From contig OY756962.1 in the NCBI GenBank assembly GCA_963580455.1, positions 23,945,001-24,009,000 of the forward strand: a stretch of DNA of 64,000 bases, in the 5' to 3' direction. The number at the start of each line of letters is the position of its first letter. Positions within the stretch are counted from its first letter, which is position 1. Position numbers and translations under genes: made by a program. The DNA is from Euonymus europaeus. Its lineage: Eukaryota; Streptophyta; Magnoliopsida; Celastrales; Celastraceae. This document shows, in pieces, positions 32,610 to 45,528 of this stretch. Under the pieces are notes generated by a model that had not been told where the DNA came from, searched no databases, and was given only the letters and a program-made list of their open reading frames with translations.

Positions 32610-35600
32610 TCATCTACTCCCAGTTTCATTTGCTGCAGGAACTTTTGCAGGGTAACTGGAAATGTCCACATCAATAAGTGAAATGTTGTATGGTACTGAA
32701 GTAGAATTTGATGTATACACAAGAGGAGAAGATTTCATAACATCAGTATGCGCAGAATTAGGCAGCGTGCCAGGATTTGTTGGAGTACTTGTACCGGACG
32801 ATGAGAGACTGAAGTGTTGAATGTCATCCATCTCGTTTCCAAAAATGTGATTGTTTCTCCTTACAGCATCCATCTCCTGGCCAGTTGGCACAAAGGTACG
32901 AGACCGTTACTTCTTTGTTCCCTCATCACCATCGTTGTGGTTGTAGAGCACATAATCGTGATAAGTAGGTGCAAACTACGAAGTTATAATAGGCAGCATA
33001 AGATTTTCTGACGCAAAGGAGGAAGAGTCTTCGAAAACTCCACCTCAAATATACAACAGTAACCAGTCTGACCTGATGGACAGTGTCATCGTAAAAGTCA
33101 TTCAACTTTAAGGCATGTGCAAGGCTTCTGGTCAAACCACGAGATCCGCCAATGTTTGCACCAGCATACTCTTTGTAGGGGAAAGCATAAAGATGACAGA
33201 TGGCAGCAATAAGCATCTCAACACATATTATGAAATTTTGAAACTCAGCAGCTTCGTCAGTATCCTTTATAAATCCAGATTTTGCAGCAAGGAAAACCAG
33301 CACACCCTAGAAATGAAAGGACATTATGAGAGTAAGAAACATGAATATAACAAAACCAAACTCTTCTACCAAAATGCTTTTTAATTGACATTATAAAGAC
33401 AAAGCACCCGGAAACTCCATTCATCAAGCACAATAAGTATGTCTTGAAGAAAATGAGAGACAGGAAACAGGAAGTTTTTGTTTCTTTGCAAATGGGAGCG
33501 CCAACCCAAATAAAATCACAGCTACGAGTATACCTTCAAAAGGTCAAGAATCGGGCAAACATAAAAGCTAAAATTGCCTGAATGCAAAAAAAAAGAGGTT
33601 TCTAATTGGGCTTCTGGAGTTTCCCAAAGTCAATGCCACTGATGCGCTTTTGTTCTTTTCAAAATAATGTCCCATCAATAATAAGTGAAACTGTTCAGAT
33701 CTCCTTCTTTTCCGTTCTATAATAGGGGGCAAATACTCGACTAATTTTCAAAGGAGCAGGCTAGTACCCCAAAAAATGCCCATAAGATGAAAAGCATACT
33801 CAGATATCCTCCTAGACCAAGAGCAATGAAGAAAAGGATGATGGAAGAACTCTTTATCCATTGAACAAAGATAGCACTTATTAACCATAGCTCTACCCTT
33901 TTTTTTGCAAATTGTCAATTCAAGCAAGAAGCCAAGAAAACAACACTAGATTGGAATCTTTGACTTGCAAATAATCTTCAAATTTAGGGCTTTGCTTAAG
34001 AAAGTTGAGAGGAAGGAAACAAAAAGATCCTGCTCCCACTTGCCAGAGAGCTTCATGGCAGGGAAGGGAGGTAATGCAACTTCCCCTAGCCTTGCTTAGA
34101 TAGTAGGTAAGCAGAGGAGAATGAGGGGTAGCTTAAATTACATATCAACATTACTGTAACTTTTATTGTTTGAGTAAGTTGAGGAGTTTACTCTAATGCT
34201 ATGTGAAATACCAATTAGCCTAAAAGCTTAAGTTATTAGTAATGATGAGCCTTTGTAATTTAACCACTGCTCCAACAATAATGTAGATTTATATTTTGAG
34301 GAGCATTGAGAAGAATCCACCATTATGTAATTTCAAGAGACATGATAATATAATGAAATATGAAAATAAAGACATAATTTTATGGTTATCAATAACTAAA
34401 TACATGAAGAAGAAACTTAAAAGCAACAAGGTAAATTTTGATAGTGCTAATAAAGAGAATAGCCATCCAACCTGCCAATAAGTAAGGAACACCACCGATT
34501 TAATCATAATGAACTTTGGAACTGGATTGAATGGTTGAAGCAGATCTTTGCATGCCACATAAAACAATGCCAAAGCATACAGGCCATTGTGTAAGAGATT
34601 GTATAGATGATGGTAAGATACAGATATGCTTGTTTGGGGCTGAAATTTCCATCTTTGTATTTCCCTTTTGCATATAATATGAGTGTAACTGCAACTAAGA
34701 TGGGCTTCAGAATCACAAACTGCAAACATCCCTGTTTACACCTGCTTATAAAACGGCTGCATCAACATTTGGAAACATGTTAGTTTATCTAACATATGAA
34801 CGAGTGTGTTTGGAACCAGTTTTCAACACTGGTTTTTAGTTTTTGGAAACAAAATCTGGGTGTCCAATTTTGAAAACTGGTTTTGAAAAAAACCAGATTT
34901 TGAAAACCAAAAACTGAAAACACTAAAATGTAGTTTTGGCCAATTTTCAGAAAATTTCAGTGGCATTATTGTAAATCATGTGAACTTTATTTTATGACTT
35001 TTTTTCTTCTCACTCTCCTCAATTTCAATTTCATGTTTTTGGTTTCCGAAAACGTAATCAAATAACACAAAATGAATTTTAACACTTTTTTATTCCTATA
35101 ATAACCAGAACTTTTTCATTTGCAAAAAGAGATCCTTTCGATCATGCTGTTCAATTGGCTTAAATCCATTGAAAAAATCAGGAGTGTAAACGTTTAAAAC
35201 AATATTCAACATTTGTAAGCCATGGGAAAAAGCAAAGTGTGCTGAAATGTGAAGTATGAGTATCAAAACAAGATCTGGCTTTCATACATACAAATTAACC
35301 AGCAATTGCAAGTAAGCCACTCTCTAACTGAAACCAAACACTATGTTCTTGATACTGATTGTGCCTACTAGTACAGTAAATTCTTCATCACGACTCACCC
35401 ATCAAGAGGAATGGGAGGAAAGCAGCATGTCATCAAACACCAGGAAGGCTTGAGAACCCGACCGCTTAAGCTTAGCATGACCGACCCTGGGCCACCAAGA
35501 AAAAAAATTGTATATGACCCAAGCTTCATAACTGGAACAATGAAACAATATTAACTTGTCAATGGAATAATAAAGCTCATTAACCCATGAATTTTTCAGA

Positions 35601-35858
35601 GATCCAGACTTCAATTTCAGTGTACATTGACCCAGAGGTCATTTATGTTGAGTAAAACACATAGCAGGACTTGATCACATCACAAGTCCACTATGCAAAG
35701 CATGACACACACTGAAGCCCACTACACCAATGGCCGGGCGCAGAAAGTGACATCAACTAAGATAGTGAAATCAGAGGCCGATATACATACATACATTTCG
35801 CGGATGGAGTTCAAATATATTGAACTCTTCGGTAAAACAAGGGACGAGAAAGACATCA
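32610..35858 (-). pseudogene. Pseudogene of a LAZ1-type DUF300/TMEM184 membrane protein
   Basis: Five exons of a LAZ1-homologue gene (seven-helix DUF300 family, linked to vacuolar membrane integrity and brassinosteroid signalling in Arabidopsis) are readable on the minus strand. They are 35795-35858 (LVLPKSSIYLNSIRE), 35399-35531 (YEAWVIYNF ... LKPSWCLMTCCFPP), 34472 to about 34733 (CLQFVILKPILVAVTLILYA ... FIMIKSVVFLTYWQ), 33073-33306 (GVLVFLAAKSGFIKD ... FPYKEYAGANIGG ... DFYDDTVHQ) and 32610-32975 (FAPTYHDYVLYNHNDG ... VPTGQEMDAVRRN ... SLIDVDISSYPAKVPAA). It is broken at least three times: a deletion with frameshift after IYNF (about 35500), a one-base deletion at about 34583, and an in-frame TAA at 32907-32909 where the family has Tyr. 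The N-terminal exon was not found. Introns and splice sites survive, so this is not a retrocopy. Confidence 0.85.
34800..35105. mobile_element. MITE copy with GTGTTTGG end, in an intron of the LAZ1-like pseudogene
   Basis: Begins GAGTGTGTTTGGAACCAG and carries TTTTGAAAACTGG-type motifs and a GTGGCATTATTGTAAAT segment. It shares these with the element at 45.99-46.55 kb. The right end (expected CCAAACAC) is lacking, so this copy is truncated. Confidence 0.55.
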
Positions 35859-36649
35859 CTGCATATACCTGTCAAGGGGAGGAACAATTGAACAAGTTAT
35901 AAGGAACAAATATAAATATATATATATATATATATATAGATGAAGAAGCATAAAAAACCCTAGGAACCAAACGATAAAGAAAATAGAGACTTTGCGGTGA
36001 AAATTCCGATGCTCGAGTAACAGATTGTGAGTTTGTTATTGGATTTCTGGGAGAAGCAATAAGGAGAATCGAGTCAGAATTTTTTGTTCCATCTTCTTCG
36101 TTAATGGCCAGAGATTCTGATTATATAAATAACACAAAGAATTTGATTCTTGAATATTTCTGGGGACCAACCTCTGTTGATTCCTAAGGAGGTCCACGGC
36201 AGATCTGACGGTGGAGAAGCATGCCAATGAGTACAGCGACACAGACAATGCTCCCCCGACAGCCAATTATGGCGGCTCGCTGTTGTCGCTGGTACAGCCT
36301 TTCTTTATGCGAGTAACTCCTCCAACGATGCATTTTGATTGATTAATAAAATCGTATTTAAGATAATGTTTTATTTGATTGGTTATGTTGAAAAAAAGGT
36401 AGGAAAGGATATAAATTAATATTAAATTTAATATTGATTTTGGTATAATTTAGTGAATTCATTTTTGTGTAATTAGATTTGATTAAATAAAAAAAATAAA
36501 GTATTCATCTCTCTTCAATATAAAATAGTACATGCATCCTAAATTTGTTAATTATAGCACCAATAGAGGAACAAAAATAATAAAATTAGCTATTTACAAC
36601 ATCAATTATTCAACAAAAATAGCAGAAAATATACCTAAATCAATCTAAG
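35859..36649. other. Region upstream of the LAZ1-like pseudogene
   Basis: No recognisable exon. A 76-codon minus-strand frame at 36036-36266 (VSLYSLACFSTVRSAVDLLR) could be a degraded first exon, but it does not match the LAZ1 N-terminus that I know. A (TA)n tract lies at about 35913-35938. Confidence 0.35.
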
Positions 36650-37640
36650 GCATCAATTGTAACTATATTTAGATTATTTAAAGGATTTAATTGATTGAAC
36701 TTGTCCAATCTTGATGCAAACAATTTTGGCATCCATTTGTAACCTTTACATAATGATCAGTCTACATTCTGAACATTGGAGGAATTGAAGCATCTAAGAG
36801 TAGCTCAATTTGGACAAAAATGTGATCCATTCAGGTAGTCAAACACTAAAAAAAATTGGCTTACACCTTCATCAACTTTATCACTTAGTGAAAAGAATGT
36901 AAGACGTTGTTCTTTGAAAATCAACAATACCACTACCACAATTTGTAACAAGTTGCCATGACATTACCCATCTACAACATAATCATCCAATGCTTAGAGT
37001 CCGTCATTATGCATGACATAGGTCGCAACACGATGTTATATTCCTCTACATGCATTTGCAACTCTAATGCTAGATCCATCCTTAATGTTTTCCAGCCATC
37101 ATCAAGCAAACCAAAGAAAGATGAAACCACTCTGAAGTCACAGTGACCATCCTCTACAGTGACCATCCTCTAGAATGTCTAAAAACTTTTAATATAAATG
37201 GATGTAAGAAATTAGGAAATTGACTAACCCAATTTCTTGGTGTTTGCCCTCATTGTCCTATGACTCTCAACTTTGGCAATTGCTTGAGTGCTCGAAATGG
37301 TTTCTGCTTTGACAGTGGCATACCTGCTCTAGCAGTGGCTTCTCTGTACTCTCAATTTGTCCTTACTTTTTTAAACTTTTAGATGAAATTTGAGAGTTTT
37401 GGGTTGGGATCTCATCAAAGGAATGACCTCCAGAACATGCTCAAATGCACTTGGTTTTTTCTTGGTTGATTTTTCATCTGCTTGACTCCCTTCACTTAGT
37501 CGGTCTCTGCCTCAAATCTATGTCTGACCACATACTCGTTCTCATTGAGCAATCTAAACAACTATTGCATATGAAACTTTCCAGCAGCCTCATTTATCTT
37601 CAATGAACTGGTTTTTTTTTATTATCATTTAGGTCTGACC
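36650..37640 (-). pseudogene. Remnant of a Mutator-like element protein with OTU-type protease domain
   Basis: Broken minus-strand frames match the proteins of OTU-carrying MULE transposons. From about 37600 down: EAAGKFHMQ.LFRLLNENEYV (start of the transposase region), then STKKKPSAFEHV (C-terminal linker), QFPNFLHPFILKV, and VEDGHCDFRVVSSFFGLLDD followed by WKTLRMDLALELQMHVEEYN, which is the OTU fold with its DG.C catalytic motif. The tail SIPPMFRM.TDHYVKV carries the conserved His region. Several frameshifts and stops separate these pieces and the central transposase core is missing. A 16-bp tandem duplication (37140-37171) doubles the sequence coding for the DGHC motif and breaks the frame. 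Terminal inverted repeats were not found. Confidence 0.65.
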
Positions 37641-39050
37641 TCTTAACCACTACAACAATCCCGTTATGATGACCACACTTCCTTGCACAATCAAGACATG
37701 TGTATATGAAGTAGAAAATGACAATAAATCAAAGAAACACTCCATAGGAATAACAAAGGAGTCAAAATACCATATCAATAGTAAATTTTTTCCACAAGAG
37801 TTGATTTCTCCAAAACCTACATCAAAGGAGTCATGCAATGGATTAGTCTCTATAATCGCAGAACAAAATAAAAACCATAAGATTTTTTTTAATTTAAAAA
37901 TCACCATTTCAACATCTTGCTCGTACTCCATCTCTTCTTCCTCGTACCTCATCTCTTCTCCTCGTACAATTCTTCGTTGATGAAGTCACCATAGTCTGGA
38001 TCGAGCGTGAAGTCATCGTTGTTGCCCATGAATCGATGTCAGAGAACCAAGGAGTAATAGAGGAGATGTGAAGGAATGTCGGGGGAAAGAGAAATGAAGA
38101 TTGGTCTGTGCTATGGGGCATTTTTTATTAGAGTTTTCTAACATTAAAAGTGGTGTCACTGGATATATGAGATATGCAATTAACCCCTGCCTTTTTCAGT
38201 ACATTAAAAAGCTTTGATGCAGTATTCACATATTGTAAGAGAAAATTATACATGAAAAAGATAATTCGTAATTTGATAATTATATAATATTCATATAATC
38301 ACAATACACAATTACATTTAATATTTTAGAAAAAATAAAAATATTAATAAATTAATTTTTTAATAATAAATATAGAAATTAATGAATTATTAATTTATCG
38401 ATTAAATAATATCTCTATTAATTAATAAATTTCATGGTCTCAAAATATATTTATTTATAGAGATTTAACCGTAATTTTTTATACATCATTTTTTCCTTAG
38501 TTATGCGCAAAACTTACCTTTCATACCTCACTTATGCATCAAGCTTCACTTTCGTCCTTAAATAATTTTGTGTCCCATTTTAAACCTTCCCGTTTATTCA
38601 AATGTATAATTTTTATCCCTAAAATTATTCCGACAATCGGAAAATTTGACTTTACTAGCCAACCGACTTCATGTAGGAGAGAGTACACGTATACTCGACA
38701 TCAAATTCAAAACTATACTTTTATTTCCCATTTATTAGATTTTATTTTCATCCATAAATTATTTTAAGGACGGAATGAAACCAGACTCATTAGGTTACAA
38801 ACCCTTCATCAAGAACCCTTGTAAATATCTAGCATAGAATAATAATATATAAATCAAGAAAAAAAGAAGGGAATAAGGGAACTGTTACCTGGGTGAGGTC
38901 TACGAGTCCATACAATCTTTTTTCTTCAAGAAGAGTTGTTGTGGCCTTATCTTCCTCCACACTCTCGCTTCCTGCGCCGCTTCCTCATTTTCTTATCCGT
39001 TTATTTCTTCACTGTCAGTGAGAAAGGAGAAGAAAATCTTGAAGCTGAAA
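37641..39050. other. Intergenic sequence upstream of the RNA helicase
   Basis: AT-rich. About 37900-38000 is a CT-rich stretch with no convincing reading. About 38540-38770 has a plus-strand frame with no recognised domain. The last 150 bp before 39051 are CT-rich, as in a plant 5' leader; an in-frame ATG at 39018 gives an alternative helicase start. Confidence 0.4.
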
Positions 39051-42000
39051 ATGGCTTCTATAATTATCGGCAGTGGAGGGGTGTCAACTATATCCCTTTC
39101 ACCGGAGGTGTCCAGTTCATATAGAAATATTAGAAGAACGCCTACGTGTTGCTTTAGTTCCAACAAGTCTCACCTCAACGCATTGGTAGCAGGAACATCT
39201 CGGAGAAAGCAGGGCCTTGGCTTAGTCGGCTTTGCCATAGCCACTCCCAACTCTGTACTCAGCGAAGAGGCCTTTAAAGGAATCGGAGGCTTCTCCAACA
39301 AAGGCGACAGTGATGAAGATTATGACGGGAGTGGGGATGAGTCCGACTCTGGAGCAGTCAGCGAAGACGAACTCGCCATTTCCAATTTGGGTCTGCCCCA
39401 AACTCTCCTCGACGCGCTCCTAAAACGAGGAATTACTCACCTTTTTCCAATTCAGGTTTTTACTTCTCTGAATTCGTTCACCAGTCACCACTTGAGTATT
39501 TACTGTAAATGAAAGGATTATTGTTTTTTCTAGGCAAACTTTTGATTGCCTTTTATTTTCTTTTTTTCTTAAACAATTAGAGAGCTGTGCTTATTCCCGC
39601 ACTGGAAGGTCGAGATATCATTGCCCGTGCTAAAACTGGCACTGGGAAGACTTTAGCCTTTGGCATCCCAATAATTAAACGCCTTACTGAAGATGCTGAA
39701 GAAACAAACTCCTTCAGGTACTTATGGTGGAGCATGGTCTTTGAAAGTCCTGGTACTTTGGAATGATTATATGCTTAATGAAGGTAATGTCTTATATTGT
39801 TCTTGTATAGGCGCTCTGGTAGGCTTCCAAGAGTGTTGGTTTTGGCACCTACTCGGGAGCTAGCTAAACAGGTGGAGAAAGAACTGAAAGAGTCTGCACC
39901 CCAATTGAACACTGTTTGTGTTTACGGAGGGGTTTCTTACACCACACAACAAAGTGCTCTATCCCGTGGTGTTGATGTGGTTGTGGGAACTCCTGGCCGA
40001 ATTATTGACCTTATAAAAAGTAACAGTCTCAGATTGGGCGAAGTAGAATATTTGGTCCTTGATGAAGCTGACCAAATGCTTGCAGTTGGATTTGAAGAAG
40101 ATGTGGAATTGATTTTGGAAAATCTTCCTTCAAAGAGACAGAGCATGCTTTTTTCTGCAACTATGCCTATTTGGGTTAAGAAATTGGCAAGAAAGTATTT
40201 GGATCATCCTCTACAGATTGATTTGGTAAAATGTGTTTCTGATTTTTTCATTCGTCCTGTTTGGTCCTTCACTTGGTTCTTTTTTCATGAAGAAAAATAG
40301 TTATGGGATCGTGCGCACCTGTGTCTTTTTTTTTGTGTGTGTGATTGCTTAACTAGAATCATCTTCTTTGAATTATTTTTTGATGCACATTTTGATATTA
40401 AATGACGTGTTTGATGTTTAAAAATTTTAGTTTATCTAATGATATTCAATGATATAATGGATGAGTGCATGATGGTCACTTTTTAGTGAAGAGGCGCACT
40501 GAAACCTAGGATTCTATATTTGTTGGTGCATTGTGGTAAAATGAAGCAGCATAATTAGGTGGTTGCAGTTAACCCACTGCTAAGTTATGTTCGTTGCATA
40601 TTCAAGCTTAGAATACGAACACCTCGGGATCAAAATTCTCATACATTTGAAAAAGTTATACTAGCTCGTTCGCTAGCAATTAAATTTTCTTGTCTTAGCT
40701 GTCAGTAGCTCTTATCATACTGTTGTGAGAGTGCAACTTATAGCTTTTTACAATCATTATCTGTATTAACAATGAAATCTTTTATTTATTATAATCTTAG
40801 TATGGTTGTCATCTTGGAAGTATTTATCTGTAATGTGCTAAGACAATTTAGCACAGAAATGAACCATTGTCACATTGTTATCCTTTTCTTCTCATTCCTT
40901 ACAGGTTGGTGACGAAGATGAAAAGCTTGCGGAAGGGATCAAACTTTATGCCATACCATCAACTGCAACTTCCAAGGGGACAATTCTTGGAGATCTTATA
41001 ACAGTGAGAGTTTTCCTATCATTAAAAACCTCAACATTATGAGTAGTGTTGTGAGGATCTCATAACTTATAATATTTTTTCTTGTTGCTTGGATCAAAGT
41101 AAGCGGAGGGGGAAAAAAAGCCCTTTTTTGGATTTACCTTGACTAGTTTTAGTACATGAGGCTTGAATTTGGCACATTTTTTGTAACTGAAAATTAATTG
41201 TTTCTTGCACTTTAGAGCATGTGGAGGGATCTAAATTTATGAATATTCATGTTCCAGGCCATTTAGAATTTATGACAGACAAAGAAGCATAATATGTTTT
41301 GGATTGTTTTTACTGGCTTATTATCATAATGTGTTCCAGAGGGATACCTTGTCATCTGCAATGGGCGACATTGGGAAGTTAAACTCACATTGCTTCCAAA
41401 ACAACGTCATCATCAACAAAGCCTTTGTTCTAGCTCCCAAGTAGTTTGGGGTTAGCAAAGTAAATCCATAACCATAAGTAATCCTTGGTTCCAAATAGTT
41501 TTGGGTCAGCTCAATAAATCGTAACAGAAATCATATTTGCTATTGGATTCAAGGCGTAAGTTTGTCAAAATTTGAAGCTGGCTGCTAATCTATGGTAATC
41601 CTCCTCTCTTTATCCAGGTTAGGGACAATTTGTTGGTAGGGGGAGTTTACAGCTGAAACACAATATGTTATATTAGTTACCTTGTTTTTATTTAGCTGAT
41701 AAATGTTTAGAGAAGATCAGCATGGAAGAATCATGTGCTGGAATGTTCTACCCATTGGCCATGGATATAATGTTTTACTGATGGATGCAATATTTTCTTC
41801 TGTTGTATTTATTTATAATAGAATGATACATCCCGTTTCATTACCACAAATAAGTTTTTCTAATCGCTGTTTTCTTTTATGCATATCAATTTTGAAATCA
41901 AAGAAATCATGGTTTCAAAAGCTTTGAACATTGTCTTAATTCAGGTTTATGCACATGGTGGAAAGACTATTGTTTTTACACGGACTAAACGTGATGCTGA

Positions 42001-45000
42001 TGAAGTCTCACTAGCGCTAACGAGTAGTGTAACCTCTGAGGCATTGCATGGAGATATATCTCAGCATCAAAGGGAGAGGACACTAAATGGCTTTCGTCAA
42101 GGGAAATTTGGTGTGCTTGTTGCTACTGATGTTGCGGCTCGGGGACTTGATATCCCAAATGTTGATCTTGTAAGTTGATGGAATTTTGCACATGATTGAT
42201 TTTTTTTTGTCAAACCCTCAATTAAAGAGAGACAATTATTGTAAAAGCTTATCGTAGAGGTGGTTGCTTATCCTTGATGTAAGAGGAGACTGCTTCCTCC
42301 TGAATTATTGATTAGTAAACATTTGGTTCATAATATCCTTTTTGCATTCTCAATTACAATCTGAAAAATTTACAGGAAGTAACAAATTTACTTGCCAAAG
42401 GATTGAGAGTCTTACATGAAATAACAAATTTACTTGAGAAAGGATTGCATTGAAATATCCTTCCCATTTTCACAATATGCATTGGTTTAGACTGTAGAGA
42501 TTGCACTATTCGTTAGTGGTGTGAGCTACTAGGGTATTGCATTTGTCTGAGTGATGTACACTTCTTCATACATCCCCTTCCTGAATAGTTGACACATCAT
42601 TGCTCTTTTTACTGTTCCACTTTCAAGATTCTTCCTACTAGTTCCGAGTCAGATTTGTTGAGGGTTCTTTGGGTCCCTCCACCCCATTCCATTTTTCCAA
42701 GCTATAATGTTCTTCAACATACTCAGAAATTTGTCCCACCTTTTCCAGATCATCCACTATGAAATTCCCAATGATTCCGAGACTTTTGTGCATCGGTCTG
42801 GTCGTACAGGACGCGCAGGGAAAGAAGGTATCGCCATTTTGATGTTTACTAGTAGCCAAAGGAGGACAGTTAGATCGATTGAGCGTGAAACAGGTTGCAA
42901 GTTTGAGTTTATTAGTCCTCCAGCTGTTGAAGAGGTTTTGGAGTCATCTGCTCAGCAAGTGGTTTCTACTCTCAGTGGAGTTCATCCTGAGTCTATTGAG
43001 TTTTTCACTCCAACTGCCCAGAAGTTGCTGGAAGAACAAGGCACAACTGCACTTGCTGCTGCGCTGGCACAATTGAGTGGTTTTTGCCGGCCGCCGTCAG
43101 GTCGATCTCTTATCAATCATGAACAGGTAAATAGTTGGCCATCGAATTTCATATTTGTAGTGTTAGTTTGAGCTTCACAAACCCTTGCCTTTTCCTATTA
43201 ATGTTATTTCTCTTGCAATTAACCTTGGCCAGTAAATGTATCCCTATTCTAGATTCAATCTAGTTCAGTTTCTCTCTAGTAGCTAAATGACAATATAACA
43301 AAGATTCTCTTAAAGCTCTAGTACTAAGAAGTGCCTCTTTATGGTGCCAAATAGCAAATGGATGATGAGGTTTGTACTTTAAATTTTTCTCTAGTAAATT
43401 CGCCGTCTTATAGTTGGTCTGGTTTTGGGAATGATATTTTTTAATGCCAACTATCTGGTTTCCTTGGTATCAAAAGTACTAATGCATGCAGTTTTTCACG
43501 AAAATGCTGGGCTGATTCCCAATAAAGTTTGATTGCTAAAATATCTCAGCTCTTCAAAGTTTAATTTTTCCGCACTTTCTATTTTTATTTTTTATATGTC
43601 AACTTTTGGTTGAAGATTTTTAAGTTATCACTAAAAAGGAAAGAAGGCGGCGCAAATGGACATGGATGAAAGCCAGGAACAAGGGCATAGACTCTCAATA
43701 AGATTAGAGGAGAGTGTTGCTTTGGATAGGACTAAATGAAGTAGAATTCACGTAATGGATTCTCGCTAATTTTTATATGGATTCACGTAAAGACTTTGAT
43801 GATGATAAACTCCCTATTTTCAGACTTTCAGTTGACCTATCTTGGATTGGAATTTTATCTGTAGGGATGGGTGACATTGCAATTGAAAAGAGAGCAGACT
43901 TTTTCAAGAGGGTTCTTTTCTGCCAGATCTGTCACTGGTTTCCTTTCTGATGTTTATCCTGCGGCTGCTGATGAAGTGGGGAAAATATATTTAATTGCAG
44001 ATGAAAGGGTTCGTATATACGACTAGTTTGTTCCTTTAATTTTATTTTTTTCCCTATTGGTGCATTGTTTCGCTCAAACAAGTGACTCATGCTGTTAAAA
44101 CCAGGTTCAAGGAGCAGTTTTTGACCTCCCTGAGGAGATTGCAAAAGAGTTGCTTAATAAGCAACTACCTCCTGGAAACAGTCTTTCCAAGATTACCAAG
44201 GTTAGTTTTAAATATCTTTTATTGCTGTCAATAACATTGCCAAGCCGTCTTACCTTTTTTGGTTGTTTAAATTGGAGCATATGTTATGTATTTTCGCTTG
44301 CAGAGCACTGCTCTCTGTTTATATACCATTTGTTACAATCACAATATTTGATATGTTAATAACTGGTCCTGATGATTAGACCACTGACATGGAAAATGAA
44401 ATTTCTGGAATTGTGTTCGTAGTTGCCTGCATTGCAAGATGATGGACCTCCTAGTGATTACTTTGGCAAGTTTTCCAGCAGAGAACGGTTGCCGAGGGGA
44501 GGTCTGCGGAACCAGAGAGGATCGAGAAACTCTCGTACTTGGGGAAGTGGCCGAGACTCTGATAATGATCGGGATTCATTTAGGCGTGGTGGTCGGAGTA
44601 ATAGAACTGAAAATAATTGGTCTCGAATGTCAAGGAGCAGTGATGACGATTGGCTAATTGGTGGCAGAAAGTCAGGTGGATCCTCGCCTCAGGACAGGTA
44701 TATTATTTCTTTTTCTTAATTCACTTGTTACTTTTTCTTTTTCACCCGTGTATTCTTCCTTGCACTCGTCTTTTTGGATGCAAGCATGCAACTTAAATTG
44801 ATAATCCATGTTCATATAACTAAAACCCAAAACCCATAACTCGAATTAGTACTATATTTGAAGCACCCACAACTCACCTTAATGTCTTCTGGATGAATTT
44901 GTGATTTGCAAAATCCAGTTCTCTAGAATGTGATTTTCATGATAACTAGTTTGTTGTCTATATATATTGGTTCAAATTTGACGGGACATCTGAATGTGCG

Positions 45001-45082
45001 TGACAGGCGCTTCGGAGGTTCTTGTTTCAAATGTGGGCGAACAGGACACAGGGCATCAGAATGCACTCAAAGTGACTTTTAG
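39051..45082 (+). CDS. RH3: Chloroplast DEAD-box RNA helicase, RH3 type
   Basis: ATP-dependent RNA helicase which in Arabidopsis helps splice plastid group II introns and assemble the 50S ribosome. Ten exons: 39051-39455, 39581-39717, 39811-40225, 40905-41003, 41945-42169, 42749-43126, 43865-44008, 44105-44200, 44423-44697 and 45007-45082. They sum to 2250 bp, 749 residues, about the size of RH3, with all phases consistent. All helicase motifs are present: [44 protein letters not shown] and [10 protein letters not shown]. After the helicase core comes a GUCT-like region ([10 protein letters not shown] ... GFLSDVYP), an Arg/Gly/Ser-rich segment and a final CCHC zinc knuckle ([14 protein letters not shown]). 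The N-terminus is Ser-rich and reads as a chloroplast transit peptide, with [14 protein letters not shown] marking the mature region. The start at 39051 (MASIIIGS) is preferred over 39018. Confidence 0.96.
41390..41530 (-). mobile_element. RTE-type LINE or SINE tail fragment in RH3 intron 4
   Basis: CATCATCAACAAAGCC and CCAAGTAGTTTGGGGTTAGC are the reverse of the common plant RTE-LINE end, in which a PKxFGxK-like coding end runs into TTG repeats. A second partial copy (CCAAATAGTTTTGGGTCAGC) follows directly. Confidence 0.5.
42372..42460. repeat. Tandem duplication in RH3 intron 5
   Basis: Two adjacent copies of a roughly 45-bp unit share AAGTAACAAATTTACTTG and AAAGGATTG with a few differences. 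This is a local duplication with no known role. Confidence 0.6.
43640..43800 (+). mobile_element. RTE-type LINE 3' coding remnant in RH3 intron 6
   Basis: Plus-strand DNA encodes ALDRTK and then a decayed WRxxIHV motif (AGAATTCACGTAATGG), as at the C-terminus of plant RTE LINEs. Too short and damaged for more. Confidence 0.4.
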
Positions 45083-45528
45083 CGAATGAAAAGCAATGTA
45101 GGATATGCCATCACAGCGGTAGTCGAAATTTTAGCATTTGCTGACCATGTATGTTGGATCCCAACTGCTGGATGCTCTCAAGTTTCGACACATTTTATAG
45201 ATGACTTTGCAATTTTCTGAAAGACCAAAATTCGTCTCTGAAAACATTCTCCTGATGGAAACATTGTCCGGGTGAAATGTTGGTGCTATCTGTGCTTCTA
45301 GTAAAAATGTTATATTGAACATAGGAGTGATATTTTATTGCTGTTCTAAACACGGCGCACCCCTCGCTGTTGAGGTTCTCCCTCACAGCCTTCTCGTCTG
45401 GGACAAACCCTTTAGTTTCATCATCTGGTCCAACAACTCTTCCATCTTGTTCTCCCTTTCGAATGTCTCTAATACAGCAGCGTAGATGACGGCACTCAGA
45501 TGCATTCCCATGTTCACTATTTCCATCA
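45083..45528 (+). other. 3' flank of the RH3 gene
   Basis: Probable 3' UTR followed by mixed-sequence DNA. Minus-strand frames here have no recognisable domain. Confidence 0.4.

Noticed and set aside
36036..36266. First exon of the LAZ1-like pseudogene
   Set aside because: The translation has hydrophobic character but does not match the expected N-terminal helices, so it was left unassigned.
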